DNA from: Brevibacterium aurantiacum
GTDB lineage: Bacteria > Actinomycetota > Actinomycetes > Actinomycetales > Brevibacteriaceae
Length of the DNA stretch: 64,000 nt
Reading direction: 5' to 3'
Assembly: GCF_900169065.1 (NCBI RefSeq)
Contig: NZ_FXZB01000005.1
Location: 1 to 64,000, forward strand
The first letter of the stretch is position 1. The number at the start of each line of letters is the position of its first letter. The notes below the pieces were generated by a model. The model was not told the DNA's origin, ran no database searches, and was given only the letters and a program-made list of their open reading frames with translations. Position numbers and translations under genes: made by a program. Below are positions 16,604 to 24,565 of this stretch, piece by piece.

Positions 16604-16987
16604 ATGTTCAGCCTCAGCGTCAACGACCACGTCATGATCGCCCACAGTCTGCCGCACGAATTCTTCGGGCCCGCGCAGTCTCTCCACGGTGCCACCCTCG
16701 CCGTCGAGGTGACGTTCACCCGGGCCGAGCTCGACGAGCATGCCGTCGTCCTCGACATCGGTGAGGCTCTGGCGCTGCTCGACGACGCCCTGACACCGCT
16801 GCAGTATGCGAACCTCGATGAGCATCCCGATTTCGCGGGCCGCTTCTCGACGAGTGAGACCATCGCCGAATACATCGGCACCCGCCTCTCCGTTTCGCTC
16901 GCGGACCGTCCCGACATCGGGATCGCGGTCCACCTCCGCGAGAATCCTCGCGCCGCAGTGTCCTATACCGTTGCGAATCGGCCGTGA
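16604..16987 (+). CDS. divergent 6-pyruvoyl-tetrahydropterin synthase/QueD-like protein
   Basis: 127 aa, the COG0720 fold: MIAHSLP (first zinc His), SLHGATLAVEVTF (the HGH region), VVLDIGEALALLDDAL, ANLDEHPDF, FSTSETIAEYIGTRL and the substrate-anchoring VHLRENPRAAVSY. Two of the three zinc-binding His are visible, but the HGH pair reads HGA and the catalytic Cys that normally precedes it is absent. It should therefore not be a standard PTPS or QueD; it may bind a pterin or catalyse a different step. It is sandwiched between the ADH-like gene and a glycosyltransferase whose GTG overlaps its stop (GTGA at 16984). Confidence 0.78.
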   Translation: MFSLSVNDHVMIAHSLPHEFFGPAQSLHGATLAVEVTFTRAELDEHAVVLDIGEALALLDDALTPLQYANLDEHPDFAGRFSTSETIAEYIGTRLSVSLADRPDIGIAVHLRENPRAAVSYTVANRP

Positions 16988-17970
16988 CCTTCACCCTCAT
17001 CGAACCGGACCTCGGACGCATCAGCGGGGGACTGCGCTACAACTCCGAACTCAGTGCTGCGGCCGGAGGCCGGATCGAGCGCATCACCGCACCGGGGTCC
17101 TGGCCCGAGCCGACGGAGGACGATGTGGCCAGGCTGCGCCAACTGGTTGCACAATGTCAGTCGGGTGAGTCGCAGCGCCCGGTCCTCATCGACGGACTCA
17201 TCGGATGCAGCCTTCCCACACCGCTGTCTGGCCCGGTAGTGATGCTCCAACATTCGCTCGCACAGGGGCCTTCTGCTCAGCGCCGCGAGGCTGACTGTCT
17301 GCAGGCAGCATCTGCCGTGGTCACGACGAGTGCCTTCGCCGCCGCCAAGGTGGCCCGAAGATACGACATCACCGCCGAGGTTGCCCGCCCCGGAACGCAT
17401 GTGCGCCCCGTGGCGCAGCCGGGTTCGCCTGCCCACCTCATCTGCCTGGGTGCGATGGAGGACAACAAGAACCAGCTGTTCCTCGCCCACGTCCTCCAGG
17501 AGCTGCGACGACGCGATGCCACCGCCTGGCGCTGCACCTTCGCCGGCCCCATCACCGACACCGTCTATGCCGAAGGCGTTCGTGAAGCACTGGAGGGCCT
17601 GACCTCGGTGGAGTGTGTGGGCGAACTCGACGAGGATGCCGTCGACGACCTCTACCGGCACGCGGACCTGCTGCTCCTGCCTTCGAAGGAAGAGACCTTC
17701 GGAATGGTCGTGCGCGAAGCCGCCGCTGCAGCCATTCCCTCTTTCGTCACCGCAGGCACCGGGGCGCAAGAGGCGCTGGGCGCTGGTCGTGCACTGGCGC
17801 TGGACGTCTCAGCCTGGGCAGACCTGCTGGAGCGGTGGTTGAGCGACGAGGCTGACCGAGCCGAACTCGCTGCAACGGCTCGTGAAATCCGTGAGTCCGC
17901 TGTGCCCGAGTGGAATGACACGGCGCGCACCGTGCTCGCCGTTCTGGAGGGCCAGGTGAGAGTCTCATGA
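16984..17970 (+). CDS. GT4-family glycosyltransferase
   Basis: 328 aa, starting at GTG 16984 that overlaps the stop of the PTPS-like gene. The C-terminal donor-binding half is clear: LICLGAMEDNKNQLFLAHVL, VGELDEDAVDDLYRHADLLL and the E-x7-E signature EETFGMVVREAAAAAIPSF. These identify the GT-B GT4 clan, retaining transferases that use nucleotide sugars. The N-terminal acceptor half is short. Context suggests the acceptor is a product of the neighbouring pteridine-like enzymes or a lipid carrier. The next gene begins in an ATGA overlap at 17967. Confidence 0.85.
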   Translation: MTFTLIEPDLGRISGGLRYNSELSAAAGGRIERITAPGSWPEPTEDDVARLRQLVAQCQSGESQRPVLIDGLIGCSLPTPLSGPVVMLQHSLAQGPSAQRREADCLQAASAVVTTSAFAAAKVARRYDITAEVARPGTHVRPVAQPGSPAHLICLGAMEDNKNQLFLAHVLQELRRRDATAWRCTFAGPITDTVYAEGVREALEGLTSVECVGELDEDAVDDLYRHADLLLLPSKEETFGMVVREAAAAAIPSFVTAGTGAQEALGAGRALALDVSAWADLLERWLSDEADRAELAATAREIRESAVPEWNDTARTVLAVLEGQVRVS

Positions 17971-18962
17971 CTGCGGCAGAGCCGGGATGGTTGGACCTGA
18001 GGGTGCCCTTCGATGACGCAGCGCGAAAGCATGCGCTCCCGCTCCTCGACGAGGCGGCCAGGTCACTGGCGACTCGCGCGCTGACGGTCGACACAGAACG
18101 GCCGTTGGTCGTCATCGACGTCGGAGCGGGAACCGGTAACTCCATGCGGTGGTTCGACGCCCGCCTCACCGAACGACTGCGCGGACGTCGGGTGCAGTGG
18201 GTGCTCGTCGATGCCGATGAAGCCGCACTCGAGGTCGCCGCTGACAGGTTCGGCACCGCAGTGCACACGGTCGCAGCCCCGATCTCGTCCCTGCCGGACA
18301 TCGCAGCCGAAGCACTGGCTGCGGCATCGTCGGCGGGGAACGCCGGTTCTGGGGCCGATCCGCGAACAGCATCCACCGTGTCGCCTCATCCATGCGAACT
18401 GCTCATCACCGGCAGTGCTCTGCTCGACGTGCTCACCCGCGATGACACGGCGGCAATCATCGAGACTCTGCACCGCTTCTCCGGAATCGGAATCTTCCTG
18501 CTCAGCATCGCCGGCCAGTGGCATCTCAGCCCACCGCACCCAGATGACGAAGTCATCGACGAGGCATTCGGCCGCCACCAGCGCCGTGATTCACGGCTCG
18601 GCACGCAGGCGGCGCCGGTGCTGGAGGCTGAGGCATGCGACATCGGTGCACGAGTGGAAACGTCGGCCGCCCCCTGGCATCTTGAAGCACCACGAGACTC
18701 GGAATTCCTCATCCGGTTCCTCACCGAACGCGTTGATGCCGCCATCGAGGAAGACCCCGGCCTGCGAGAGGCAGGTCGGTCGTGGCTGAAAGAGCGGTTG
18801 AACCATGTCGAATCGCGATCAGACGGTCAGTCAGGTCGCACGGAGGGTCAGGCTGCTGGGCTGCGCGTCGTCGTCGACCACACTGATGTGCTCATCGACG
18901 CCACAGACCACCGTGGTCGTGCCGATCGGCCCGCCCAGCCGAGCGGCGAGCCGAAGCGATGA
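17967..18962 (+). CDS. SAM-dependent methyltransferase
   Basis: 331 aa, ATGA overlap with the glycosyltransferase. SAM-binding motif I is VVIDVGAGTGNSMRWFD (about residue 48) and the acidic loop after strand 2 is WVLVDADEAALEVAADRF. The middle (LLITGSALLDVLTRDD) and C-terminal parts are typical of class I methyltransferases that act on small molecules. The last 40 residues are Gln/Arg-rich and poorly conserved in look. Its place in a strictly overlapping run makes a shared pathway likely; the substrate is not predictable. Confidence 0.83.
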   Translation: MTAAEPGWLDLRVPFDDAARKHALPLLDEAARSLATRALTVDTERPLVVIDVGAGTGNSMRWFDARLTERLRGRRVQWVLVDADEAALEVAADRFGTAVHTVAAPISSLPDIAAEALAAASSAGNAGSGADPRTASTVSPHPCELLITGSALLDVLTRDDTAAIIETLHRFSGIGIFLLSIAGQWHLSPPHPDDEVIDEAFGRHQRRDSRLGTQAAPVLEAEACDIGARVETSAAPWHLEAPRDSEFLIRFLTERVDAAIEEDPGLREAGRSWLKERLNHVESRSDGQSGRTEGQAAGLRVVVDHTDVLIDATDHRGRADRPAQPSGEPKR

Positions 18963-19831
18963 GGACGATGTGGCTGCGGCGGGTGCTCATGCTGCTCATC
19001 ACCGTTGCCCTGCTCGGCCTCACCGTGCGCATCGTCGGAATCCAGGCCCTGCTCGAAGGCGGGCGGGTGGTCACCCCCTTGACGATCCTCGCTTCGCTGG
19101 GCCTCGGCCTGCTCGCCACTGCCGGACAGGCCATGCGGTTCTCTCTGCTGCTGAAGCAGTCCGGAACTCATGTGACTCCGCGGCGAGCCCTTGCAGACTG
19201 CTATTCTGCCAGTCTGCTCAACATGATCCTGCCTGGCGGGTTGGGCGGAGACATGGCCCGCGTCGCGGCCTATCGCAATTCCGGCCCGCGCCGATGGCTG
19301 TCCCCGCTGACCGTCGTCGGAGCCGAACGTCTGAGTGCCACCACTCTGCTCTTCGCCACGGCCACGTTCACTCTGCTCCCGGTGGCCTCGCGCTTCGCAT
19401 GGATTGCCGCGGCGGTCGCGGCAGCAACCTGCGTCCTCTCCATTCTGGGCATGCGGGGGATGGCAGCATCGACGATCGGGATCGTGTGGCTGACGGCAGC
19501 GGTGACCATCGGATCGTTCCTCGGGCTCTACCTCACCGCGATGGCCGCGCTCGGCGGCCCGGTCATTCCGGCGCTCGCAGTCGTCGGCCTCGCAGCGATG
19601 AGCATTCCCTTGGGGGTCGGCGGTTGGGGAGTGCGCGAAGTCAGTGTGAGCATTCTGGCCGGCAGCCTCGCAAGCTCCGTCGAATGGGCGGTCACCTCGT
19701 CGACCGGCTACGGTCTCCTGGCAACGATCTCAACGTTGCCTGGCGCCATCACCCTCGTTGTCAGGCTGGTGGGCCGCCGCCACTACAGCGGTGAGAGTCC
19801 TCCGCGGAGCCACCGTTCGCAAGCTCGCTGA
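18959..19831 (+). CDS. UPF0104/lysylphosphatidylglycerol synthase TM-domain protein
   Basis: 290 aa, ATGA overlap at 18959. It has seven or eight hydrophobic segments and the family hallmarks NMILPGGLGGDMARVAAYRN and ISIPLGVGGWGVREVS-like SIPLGVGGWGVREVSVSIL. This is the LPG_synthase_TM (UPF0104) membrane domain without the MprF synthase part; stand-alone members often accompany glycosyltransferases and are thought to move lipid-linked substrates across the membrane. Its 3' end overlaps the convergent RibA-RibD gene by 71 bases. Confidence 0.83.
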   Translation: MRTMWLRRVLMLLITVALLGLTVRIVGIQALLEGGRVVTPLTILASLGLGLLATAGQAMRFSLLLKQSGTHVTPRRALADCYSASLLNMILPGGLGGDMARVAAYRNSGPRRWLSPLTVVGAERLSATTLLFATATFTLLPVASRFAWIAAAVAAATCVLSILGMRGMAASTIGIVWLTAAVTIGSFLGLYLTAMAALGGPVIPALAVVGLAAMSIPLGVGGWGVREVSVSILAGSLASSVEWAVTSSTGYGLLATISTLPGAITLVVRLVGRRHYSGESPPRSHRSQAR

Positions 19832-21182
19832 GCAGGTACTCAGTGCACATGTCCTCACCGAACTGGTAACGCCGGAACGGCCGACGCAGCGCCTCAGCCA
19901 TGACCGGAGTGCCCTCGAAGCGGATCCCCGGAACCCCATTGCCGATGAACACGGGCGCCGAGGTGAGGAACAGCCGGTCGAGTACGCCGGCTGCAAGGAA
20001 CGACGACACAGTCCGTCCGCCGCCCTCAACGAGGATTGACCCGGCGACATACTCACGGATGAGCGAGACGATGCGTGCTGGAGGGATGTCGTCGCCCTCG
20101 GCCGCAGGGAGCCGCACCACACTGACGTGGTCCCCGACGTCCGAACTGGGGGCAACCTCGGCGCCGATGAGCCACAGCGTTGGTGACTCCGGTGAGGTGA
20201 GGACGGTGGCAGTGGTCGGGACTCGACCATGCGGGTCGAGGACGACGCGGACGGGGTTCTCCCCGGGCACGGCGCGCACGGTCAGCCGGGGATCGTCGGC
20301 GATGACAGTGCCGCAGCCGACGAGGACGGCACCGACCGACGCCCGGATCCGATGGAGATGGGCACGGTCGATCTGCCCGGAGACGAACTGCGCGTCTCCA
20401 TCGGACGTCGCGATGAAACCGTCCTCACTCTGCGCCAGCTGTGCGACGACCTCGTCTCCGTCGGAGATCGTGTCATAGGCGGCCAGCGTGTCCCCTGCAT
20501 CCTCTGTGCTGACTGTGCTCGCTGTGCCCTCGGCGTTCGTCTCCGTCTTGTCGACGTATCGGTGAACGGCAGGGGCAATATGGTCCATGAGGCGGCGTTT
20601 GGCCTCAAGGTACCCGGCACTCTCTGGTCGGTCCGGCACGTTCAGATCACGGCGTTCGGCCACCGTGATGCCCATGCCCTCAAGGGCGGTGACCTTGCTC
20701 GGGTTCGAGGACAGCAGGGTGATCTGCGGGCAGTCGAGATCGTGGAGGATCGCTGCCGCCCCTGTGTAGTCTCGTGCATCGTCGGGCAGGTCGAGGGCAC
20801 GGTTCGCGGCGACGGTGTCGAGGCCGGTGTCCTGGAGGGCGTAGGCACGCAGTTTGTTCTCAAGTCCGATGCCGCGACCCTCATGCCCGCGCAGATAGAT
20901 GAGAATACCGTCGCCGGCTTGAGCGATAGCCGCGAGCGAAGCTGAGAGCTGGTCACCGCAGTCGCAGCGATGCGATCCGAGGGCATCGCCGGTGAGACAT
21001 TCGCTGTGGACTCGCACAAGGGGAGCGTCCACCAACGCCGGGTCACCGATCGACATCACCGCATGGGCCGTTCCATCGTGGGCGAAGGTGCGGAGCGTGA
21101 AGAGCCCGTGGACGGTGGGCAGCTTACTCGGCGGCCCGCCGACCAGGCCGGTTGAGTCCGTGCTTCCATGCAAGGCAGTCAT
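19761..21182 (-). CDS. fused GTP cyclohydrolase II - RibD-type pyrimidine reductase
   Basis: 473 aa. Residues 20-215 are GTP cyclohydrolase II: the zinc Cys set is C62, C73, C75 in ECLTGDALGSHRCDCGDQL, followed by LRGHEGRGIGLENKLRAYAL and GLDTVAANRAL. Residues about 265-465 are a RibD C-terminal (HTP) reductase: SVGAVLVGCGTVIADDPRL and SILVEGGGRTVSSFLAAGVLD. The deaminase domain of normal RibD and the DHBP synthase of normal RibBA are both absent. The enzyme could convert GTP to the diaminopyrimidine and reduce its ribose without deamination, giving a non-riboflavin intermediate. It faces and overlaps the five-gene run, suggesting one pathway. Confidence 0.88.
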   Translation of the reverse strand: MTALHGSTDSTGLVGGPPSKLPTVHGLFTLRTFAHDGTAHAVMSIGDPALVDAPLVRVHSECLTGDALGSHRCDCGDQLSASLAAIAQAGDGILIYLRGHEGRGIGLENKLRAYALQDTGLDTVAANRALDLPDDARDYTGAAAILHDLDCPQITLLSSNPSKVTALEGMGITVAERRDLNVPDRPESAGYLEAKRRLMDHIAPAVHRYVDKTETNAEGTASTVSTEDAGDTLAAYDTISDGDEVVAQLAQSEDGFIATSDGDAQFVSGQIDRAHLHRIRASVGAVLVGCGTVIADDPRLTVRAVPGENPVRVVLDPHGRVPTTATVLTSPESPTLWLIGAEVAPSSDVGDHVSVVRLPAAEGDDIPPARIVSLIREYVAGSILVEGGGRTVSSFLAAGVLDRLFLTSAPVFIGNGVPGIRFEGTPVMAEALRRPFRRYQFGEDMCTEYLLSELANGGSAEDSHRCSGGGPPA

Positions 21183-21283
21183 TGTCCAAGTCTACGTTCG
21201 GGCCGGGTCTGCATTCAGGCAAGCTTTCCCGAATCTTCCGATTTCTGGGCACCGTAATGGGGCCCGATGGAGCCTGCCGCATA

Positions 21284-21994
21284 TCAGCGCGAAGGTGTTG
21301 GTCTCCGGGCTTCGGCGTGTTGCTCGAGCCACAGGACGTCGCGGCCGAAGGAGATGACGAGTGCGGCGAGGGCGATCGCCGCACTCATGATGCCGATCCA
21401 CGGGTTCTCCACCGCCAGAGGTGACCCCGCGGTGAGCAGGAGGATTCCCTGGCTTGCCGCAATCGTCTTGCGCAGGACCGACGGCGGCAGCTGCCGTCTC
21501 CAGTCGGGGCGGATGAGGGTGGCCCCGCGGAAGAGGTAGTAGAAGGTGCCCGGCAGAAGCACCCACCATCCCCAGACCGGGATGAGAGCGACGGAGAGGA
21601 CGAGAACGACGAGCGCATCGACGGATTCGTCGAAGTCGGCCCCCGCCGAGGTGGTCCTGGTTCGCCGTGCCACGTACCCGTCGCAGGCGTCGAGGATGAG
21701 TGCCAGCGCACCGACGGTCACGGCCGGCCACGAGAAGCCGACATTGCCGAGGACGAGGGCGGCGAAGACCATGATGAGTCCGAGGCGAAGGGTCGTGATG
21801 TCGTCGGCCGGCTGCCACTTCTCGGCGCGGAACAGACTCCGTCCAGCGCCGAGGACTGCGAGGGCGGCCATGATGAGAATCGTCGACCACTGGGGATGGA
21901 CAGCCAGGGCGAGAACTATCGCGGCGCCGAGTACGCTCAGCGGTGCGAAGAGACGGAGCCCAGGCGTCGGTGGTGGACGGCGGGAAGTGCTCAT
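21284..21994 (-). CDS. CDP-alcohol phosphatidyltransferase family protein
   Basis: 236 aa, about six membrane helices. The complete active-site signature D-G-x2-A-R-x7-G-x3-D-x3-D is present at residues 105-126 (DGYVAR...G...D...D), with a further Asp at 102. Enzymes of this class join an alcohol head group to a CDP-activated lipid or polyol. It lies 101 bases upstream of the RibA-RibD fusion on the same strand. Together with the glycosyltransferase and UPF0104 protein it suggests attachment of the cluster product to a membrane lipid. Confidence 0.85.
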   Translation of the reverse strand: MSTSRRPPPTPGLRLFAPLSVLGAAIVLALAVHPQWSTILIMAALAVLGAGRSLFRAEKWQPADDITTLRLGLIMVFAALVLGNVGFSWPAVTVGALALILDACDGYVARRTRTTSAGADFDESVDALVVLVLSVALIPVWGWWVLLPGTFYYLFRGATLIRPDWRRQLPPSVLRKTIAASQGILLLTAGSPLAVENPWIGIMSAAIALAALVISFGRDVLWLEQHAEARRPTPSR

Positions 21995-22110
21995 GCCTCC
22001 GTTGTATCAGACAGCGACCTGCCTGCAGGACAGTCATTGTCCGCTGTGAAATCGTCCGGGCGGGCTGCCGGGCGACATTCTGCTGCGACGGAGGTGCCTC
22101 TGCTTCGTGG

Positions 22111-23046
22111 TCAACGATCGCCCAGGTCCCTGCCCAGCTGCTCCATGACGTTCTGGGTCTCACGGGTCAGGAGGTCGAGAGCGAAGCGGATCGTCCGCCG
22201 GTCCTGGGCTCCCGCCCGAGTGACCGCGGCGATGTGACGGGTCGGGGCGTGTTCGCCGGTCAGCGGAATGCGCCGCACCGGGTGCAGATCTTGTGAACGC
22301 GAGAGGCGGGAGGCGACGCAGACTCCGAACCCGTCGTGGACCAGGGCGGTGCCGGTGTTCCAATCATTGGCGTAGTGGCCGATCCGAGGAGTGAAGCCGG
22401 TGCTGGCGCAGTTGGCGATGACCAGCTGGTGGTACGTGGTTCCCGGACGGCCGAGGATCCACGTCTCCTCCCTGGCGTCGGCAATGGAGACCGAGGAGCG
22501 GTCGGCCAGGTGATGGTCGAGGGGGACCATGAGGTCGAGCGGGTCGTCGATGAGGAACTGCTGGGCGAAGCGATCATCGGAGCCTGCAGGCGTATCCGTG
22601 GTCACGGCGACAATGCCCAGGTCGACGTCGCCGGCCAGCAGCAGGTCGTAGCATTCGCTGGGTTCGGCCTCTATCGTCTGCGTGGCCAGATGCGGGAACT
22701 CCTCATTGAGCGCCCGCATCGTCTGCGGCAGCAGAATGCTTGCAGCGGTGGAGAACGCACTGAGGGTGATCGAGCCGGTGACGGTCGTCGAATAGGCGTC
22801 GAGATCGGCCAGCGCCCGCTCCCACTCGGCGGACATGACGTCGACATGGCTCAGCAGCGAATGCGCGGCGGGAGTGAGTCGGATATTGCGCCCGCGCTGC
22901 TCGAGAAGGACGACACCGAGTTCTGTGGCCAGCTGTTTGACCTGATGGGAGACCGTGGACGGCGAATAGTGCAGAGCCTCAGCGGCAGCGGTGACCGTGC
23001 CGTGTCGCTCAATCATGCTCAGCATTGTGAGTCGGTTATCAATCAT
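22111..23046 (-). CDS. LysR-family transcriptional regulator
   Basis: 311 aa. The N-terminal winged helix-turn-helix is canonical: MLSMIERHGTVTAAAEALHYS, then PSTVSHQVKQLATELGVVLLE; the rest is a periplasmic-binding-like effector domain. It is divergent from the MFS carrier at 23176, with 129 bases between, the usual arrangement for a LysR regulator controlling its neighbour. Two ACGATAG elements, 23060-23066 and 23080-23086, lie in that gap and are candidate contacts. The inducer is probably a substrate of the MFS/amidohydrolase genes. Confidence 0.9.
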   Translation of the reverse strand: MIDNRLTMLSMIERHGTVTAAAEALHYSPSTVSHQVKQLATELGVVLLEQRGRNIRLTPAAHSLLSHVDVMSAEWERALADLDAYSTTVTGSITLSAFSTAASILLPQTMRALNEEFPHLATQTIEAEPSECYDLLLAGDVDLGIVAVTTDTPAGSDDRFAQQFLIDDPLDLMVPLDHHLADRSSVSIADAREETWILGRPGTTYHQLVIANCASTGFTPRIGHYANDWNTGTALVHDGFGVCVASRLSRSQDLHPVRRIPLTGEHAPTRHIAAVTRAGAQDRRTIRFALDLLTRETQNVMEQLGRDLGDR

Positions 23047-23059
23047 GCGGTTCCATCGA

Positions 23060-23086
23060 ACGATAGCGTTTGTGATCTTACGATAG
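23060..23086. promoter_or_regulatory. possible LysR operator, direct ACGATAG pair
   Basis: ACGATAG occurs at 23060-23066 and 23080-23086, two helical turns apart, in the divergent lysR-MFS gap. The location fits a regulator site; nothing else supports it. Confidence 0.35.
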
Positions 23087-23175
23087 ACAACAATACTTCA
23101 AGAATTGCATCATGAAGTCATCAGGCCATGGCCACCCAGCCGACAGCGCCGATCTGAACAGAAGGAGGTTTCTGC

Positions 23176-24534
23176 TTGCCCGAGTACGCACGCATCAGAG
23201 GATCGAGGCGCCAGCTGTGGATCGGGGCCGCCGTGCTGTTCACACTCGCGGCCGCCGCCAACCTCGCCAGCCCCTTGTACCCGCTCTTCCAGCAGTCCTA
23301 CTCGATGTCGGATTCGACGATGACGGCGCTGTACGCGACCTACGTCATCAGCTGCCTGCCCTCACTGCTGCTGTTCGGATCCGCTGCGGACGTTTTCGGA
23401 CGCAAGCCCGTGCTCCTGGCTTCCATCGTCTGCGTCGGTGTCGGCACCGCACTGTTCGTCGTCGGCTCAATCGGGGTCAGCGGACTCTTCGCTGGTCGCG
23501 TGTTCACCGGAATCGGACTGGGACTGGGCACCGGTGCCGGCATCGCACTCATGGTCGAAGCTTCACCGGCTTCACGCCCGTGGCTCGGTTCGACGGTGGC
23601 CACGATGTCCTTCGTCCTCGGCACCGGCGCCGGTCCGATCATCGCCGGCGCGGTGGCCGAGGCGACCTCCGGCGATGGAATCTCCGCCGGTGCGCTGACG
23701 GCTCCATTCTGGGTCATGATCGGACTCCTCATCATCACCGCCGCGCTCGTGGCGACCCTGCGCCTGCACAAGCCCATCACCCGGCAGCGCTGGCGTCCGA
23801 CGTGGCCATCGGTGCCCGGTCCGATGCGCTCGAGCTTCAACATCGCCGCCGTCACCGGGTTGCTCGGGTGGGCCGCGCTCGGACTCTTCCTCGCACTGCT
23901 TCCCTCGATGACAGGATCGGTGCTGCCGGAACCGAGCACACTGACTTCGGGACTCATCGTCGGATCCGTCCTCGTCATCTCCGCTGCCAGTCAATTCGTG
24001 GCACCGAGGCTGCAGCCGCGGGCCGCACAGACCATCGGCCTGACGCTCATGGGACTCGGTGCTGCCCTGCTGCTCAGCTCCAACCTGCCCAGTTTGGGCG
24101 CCGCGACCGCACTCGTCCTCATGGCCGCTGCCGCCGTCGCCACAGGTGCCGGCCACGGCCTCAGCTATTGGGGAGCGAACCGGGAGACCGACCTGCTCAC
24201 GCCGTCCCGTCAGCGAGCAGGCATCACCGCCGCCCTCTACCTCGCGTTCTACGCCGGGGCGGGGCTGCCGGCCATCGTCGTCGGTGCGATCGCCATCGGC
24301 ACCTCGCTCATCGACGCGATCATGATCTTCACCCTGGTCCTCCTCCTAGCCGTCATCGTCTTCATCCCGGTGCCCAGCCTCGCGCTGACGACCATTCGCA
24401 GGTCCCGCGCCGAGGCAGCCGCGGCTCTCGACTCGCGAGCCGAGGAGAATGCGGCGCTCGACACGACCGCGACTCGGTCCGCCTGGGAAACTCCCAACCG
24501 GTTCGCAGCGAGTCAGGACTACCATTCGTACTGA
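23176..24534 (+). CDS. MFS transporter
   Basis: 452 aa with 12 predicted membrane spans. It begins at TTG 23176 (PEYARIRGSRRQ), chosen because a perfect AAGGAGG lies 9 bases upstream. Motif A between TM2 and TM3 reads LLFGSAADVFGRKPVLL; motif-B-like residues follow in FAGRVFTGIGLGLGTGAG. The C-terminal tail is acidic/Ala-rich. It is divergent from the LysR gene and followed 31 bases later by an M20 amidohydrolase, so it may import or export the same acylated amino compound. Confidence 0.88.
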   Translation: MPEYARIRGSRRQLWIGAAVLFTLAAAANLASPLYPLFQQSYSMSDSTMTALYATYVISCLPSLLLFGSAADVFGRKPVLLASIVCVGVGTALFVVGSIGVSGLFAGRVFTGIGLGLGTGAGIALMVEASPASRPWLGSTVATMSFVLGTGAGPIIAGAVAEATSGDGISAGALTAPFWVMIGLLIITAALVATLRLHKPITRQRWRPTWPSVPGPMRSSFNIAAVTGLLGWAALGLFLALLPSMTGSVLPEPSTLTSGLIVGSVLVISAASQFVAPRLQPRAAQTIGLTLMGLGAALLLSSNLPSLGAATALVLMAAAAVATGAGHGLSYWGANRETDLLTPSRQRAGITAALYLAFYAGAGLPAIVVGAIAIGTSLIDAIMIFTLVLLLAVIVFIPVPSLALTTIRRSRAEAAAALDSRAEENAALDTTATRSAWETPNRFAASQDYHSY

Positions 24535-24565
24535 CGAATACTGACCCCTGACAGAGGACCCCAGC

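Noticed and set aside
23112..24551. 479-aa plus-strand frame over the MFS gene
   Set aside because: Arg/His/Pro-rich shadow; the other frame gives a proper 12-helix transporter with a perfect Shine-Dalgarno.
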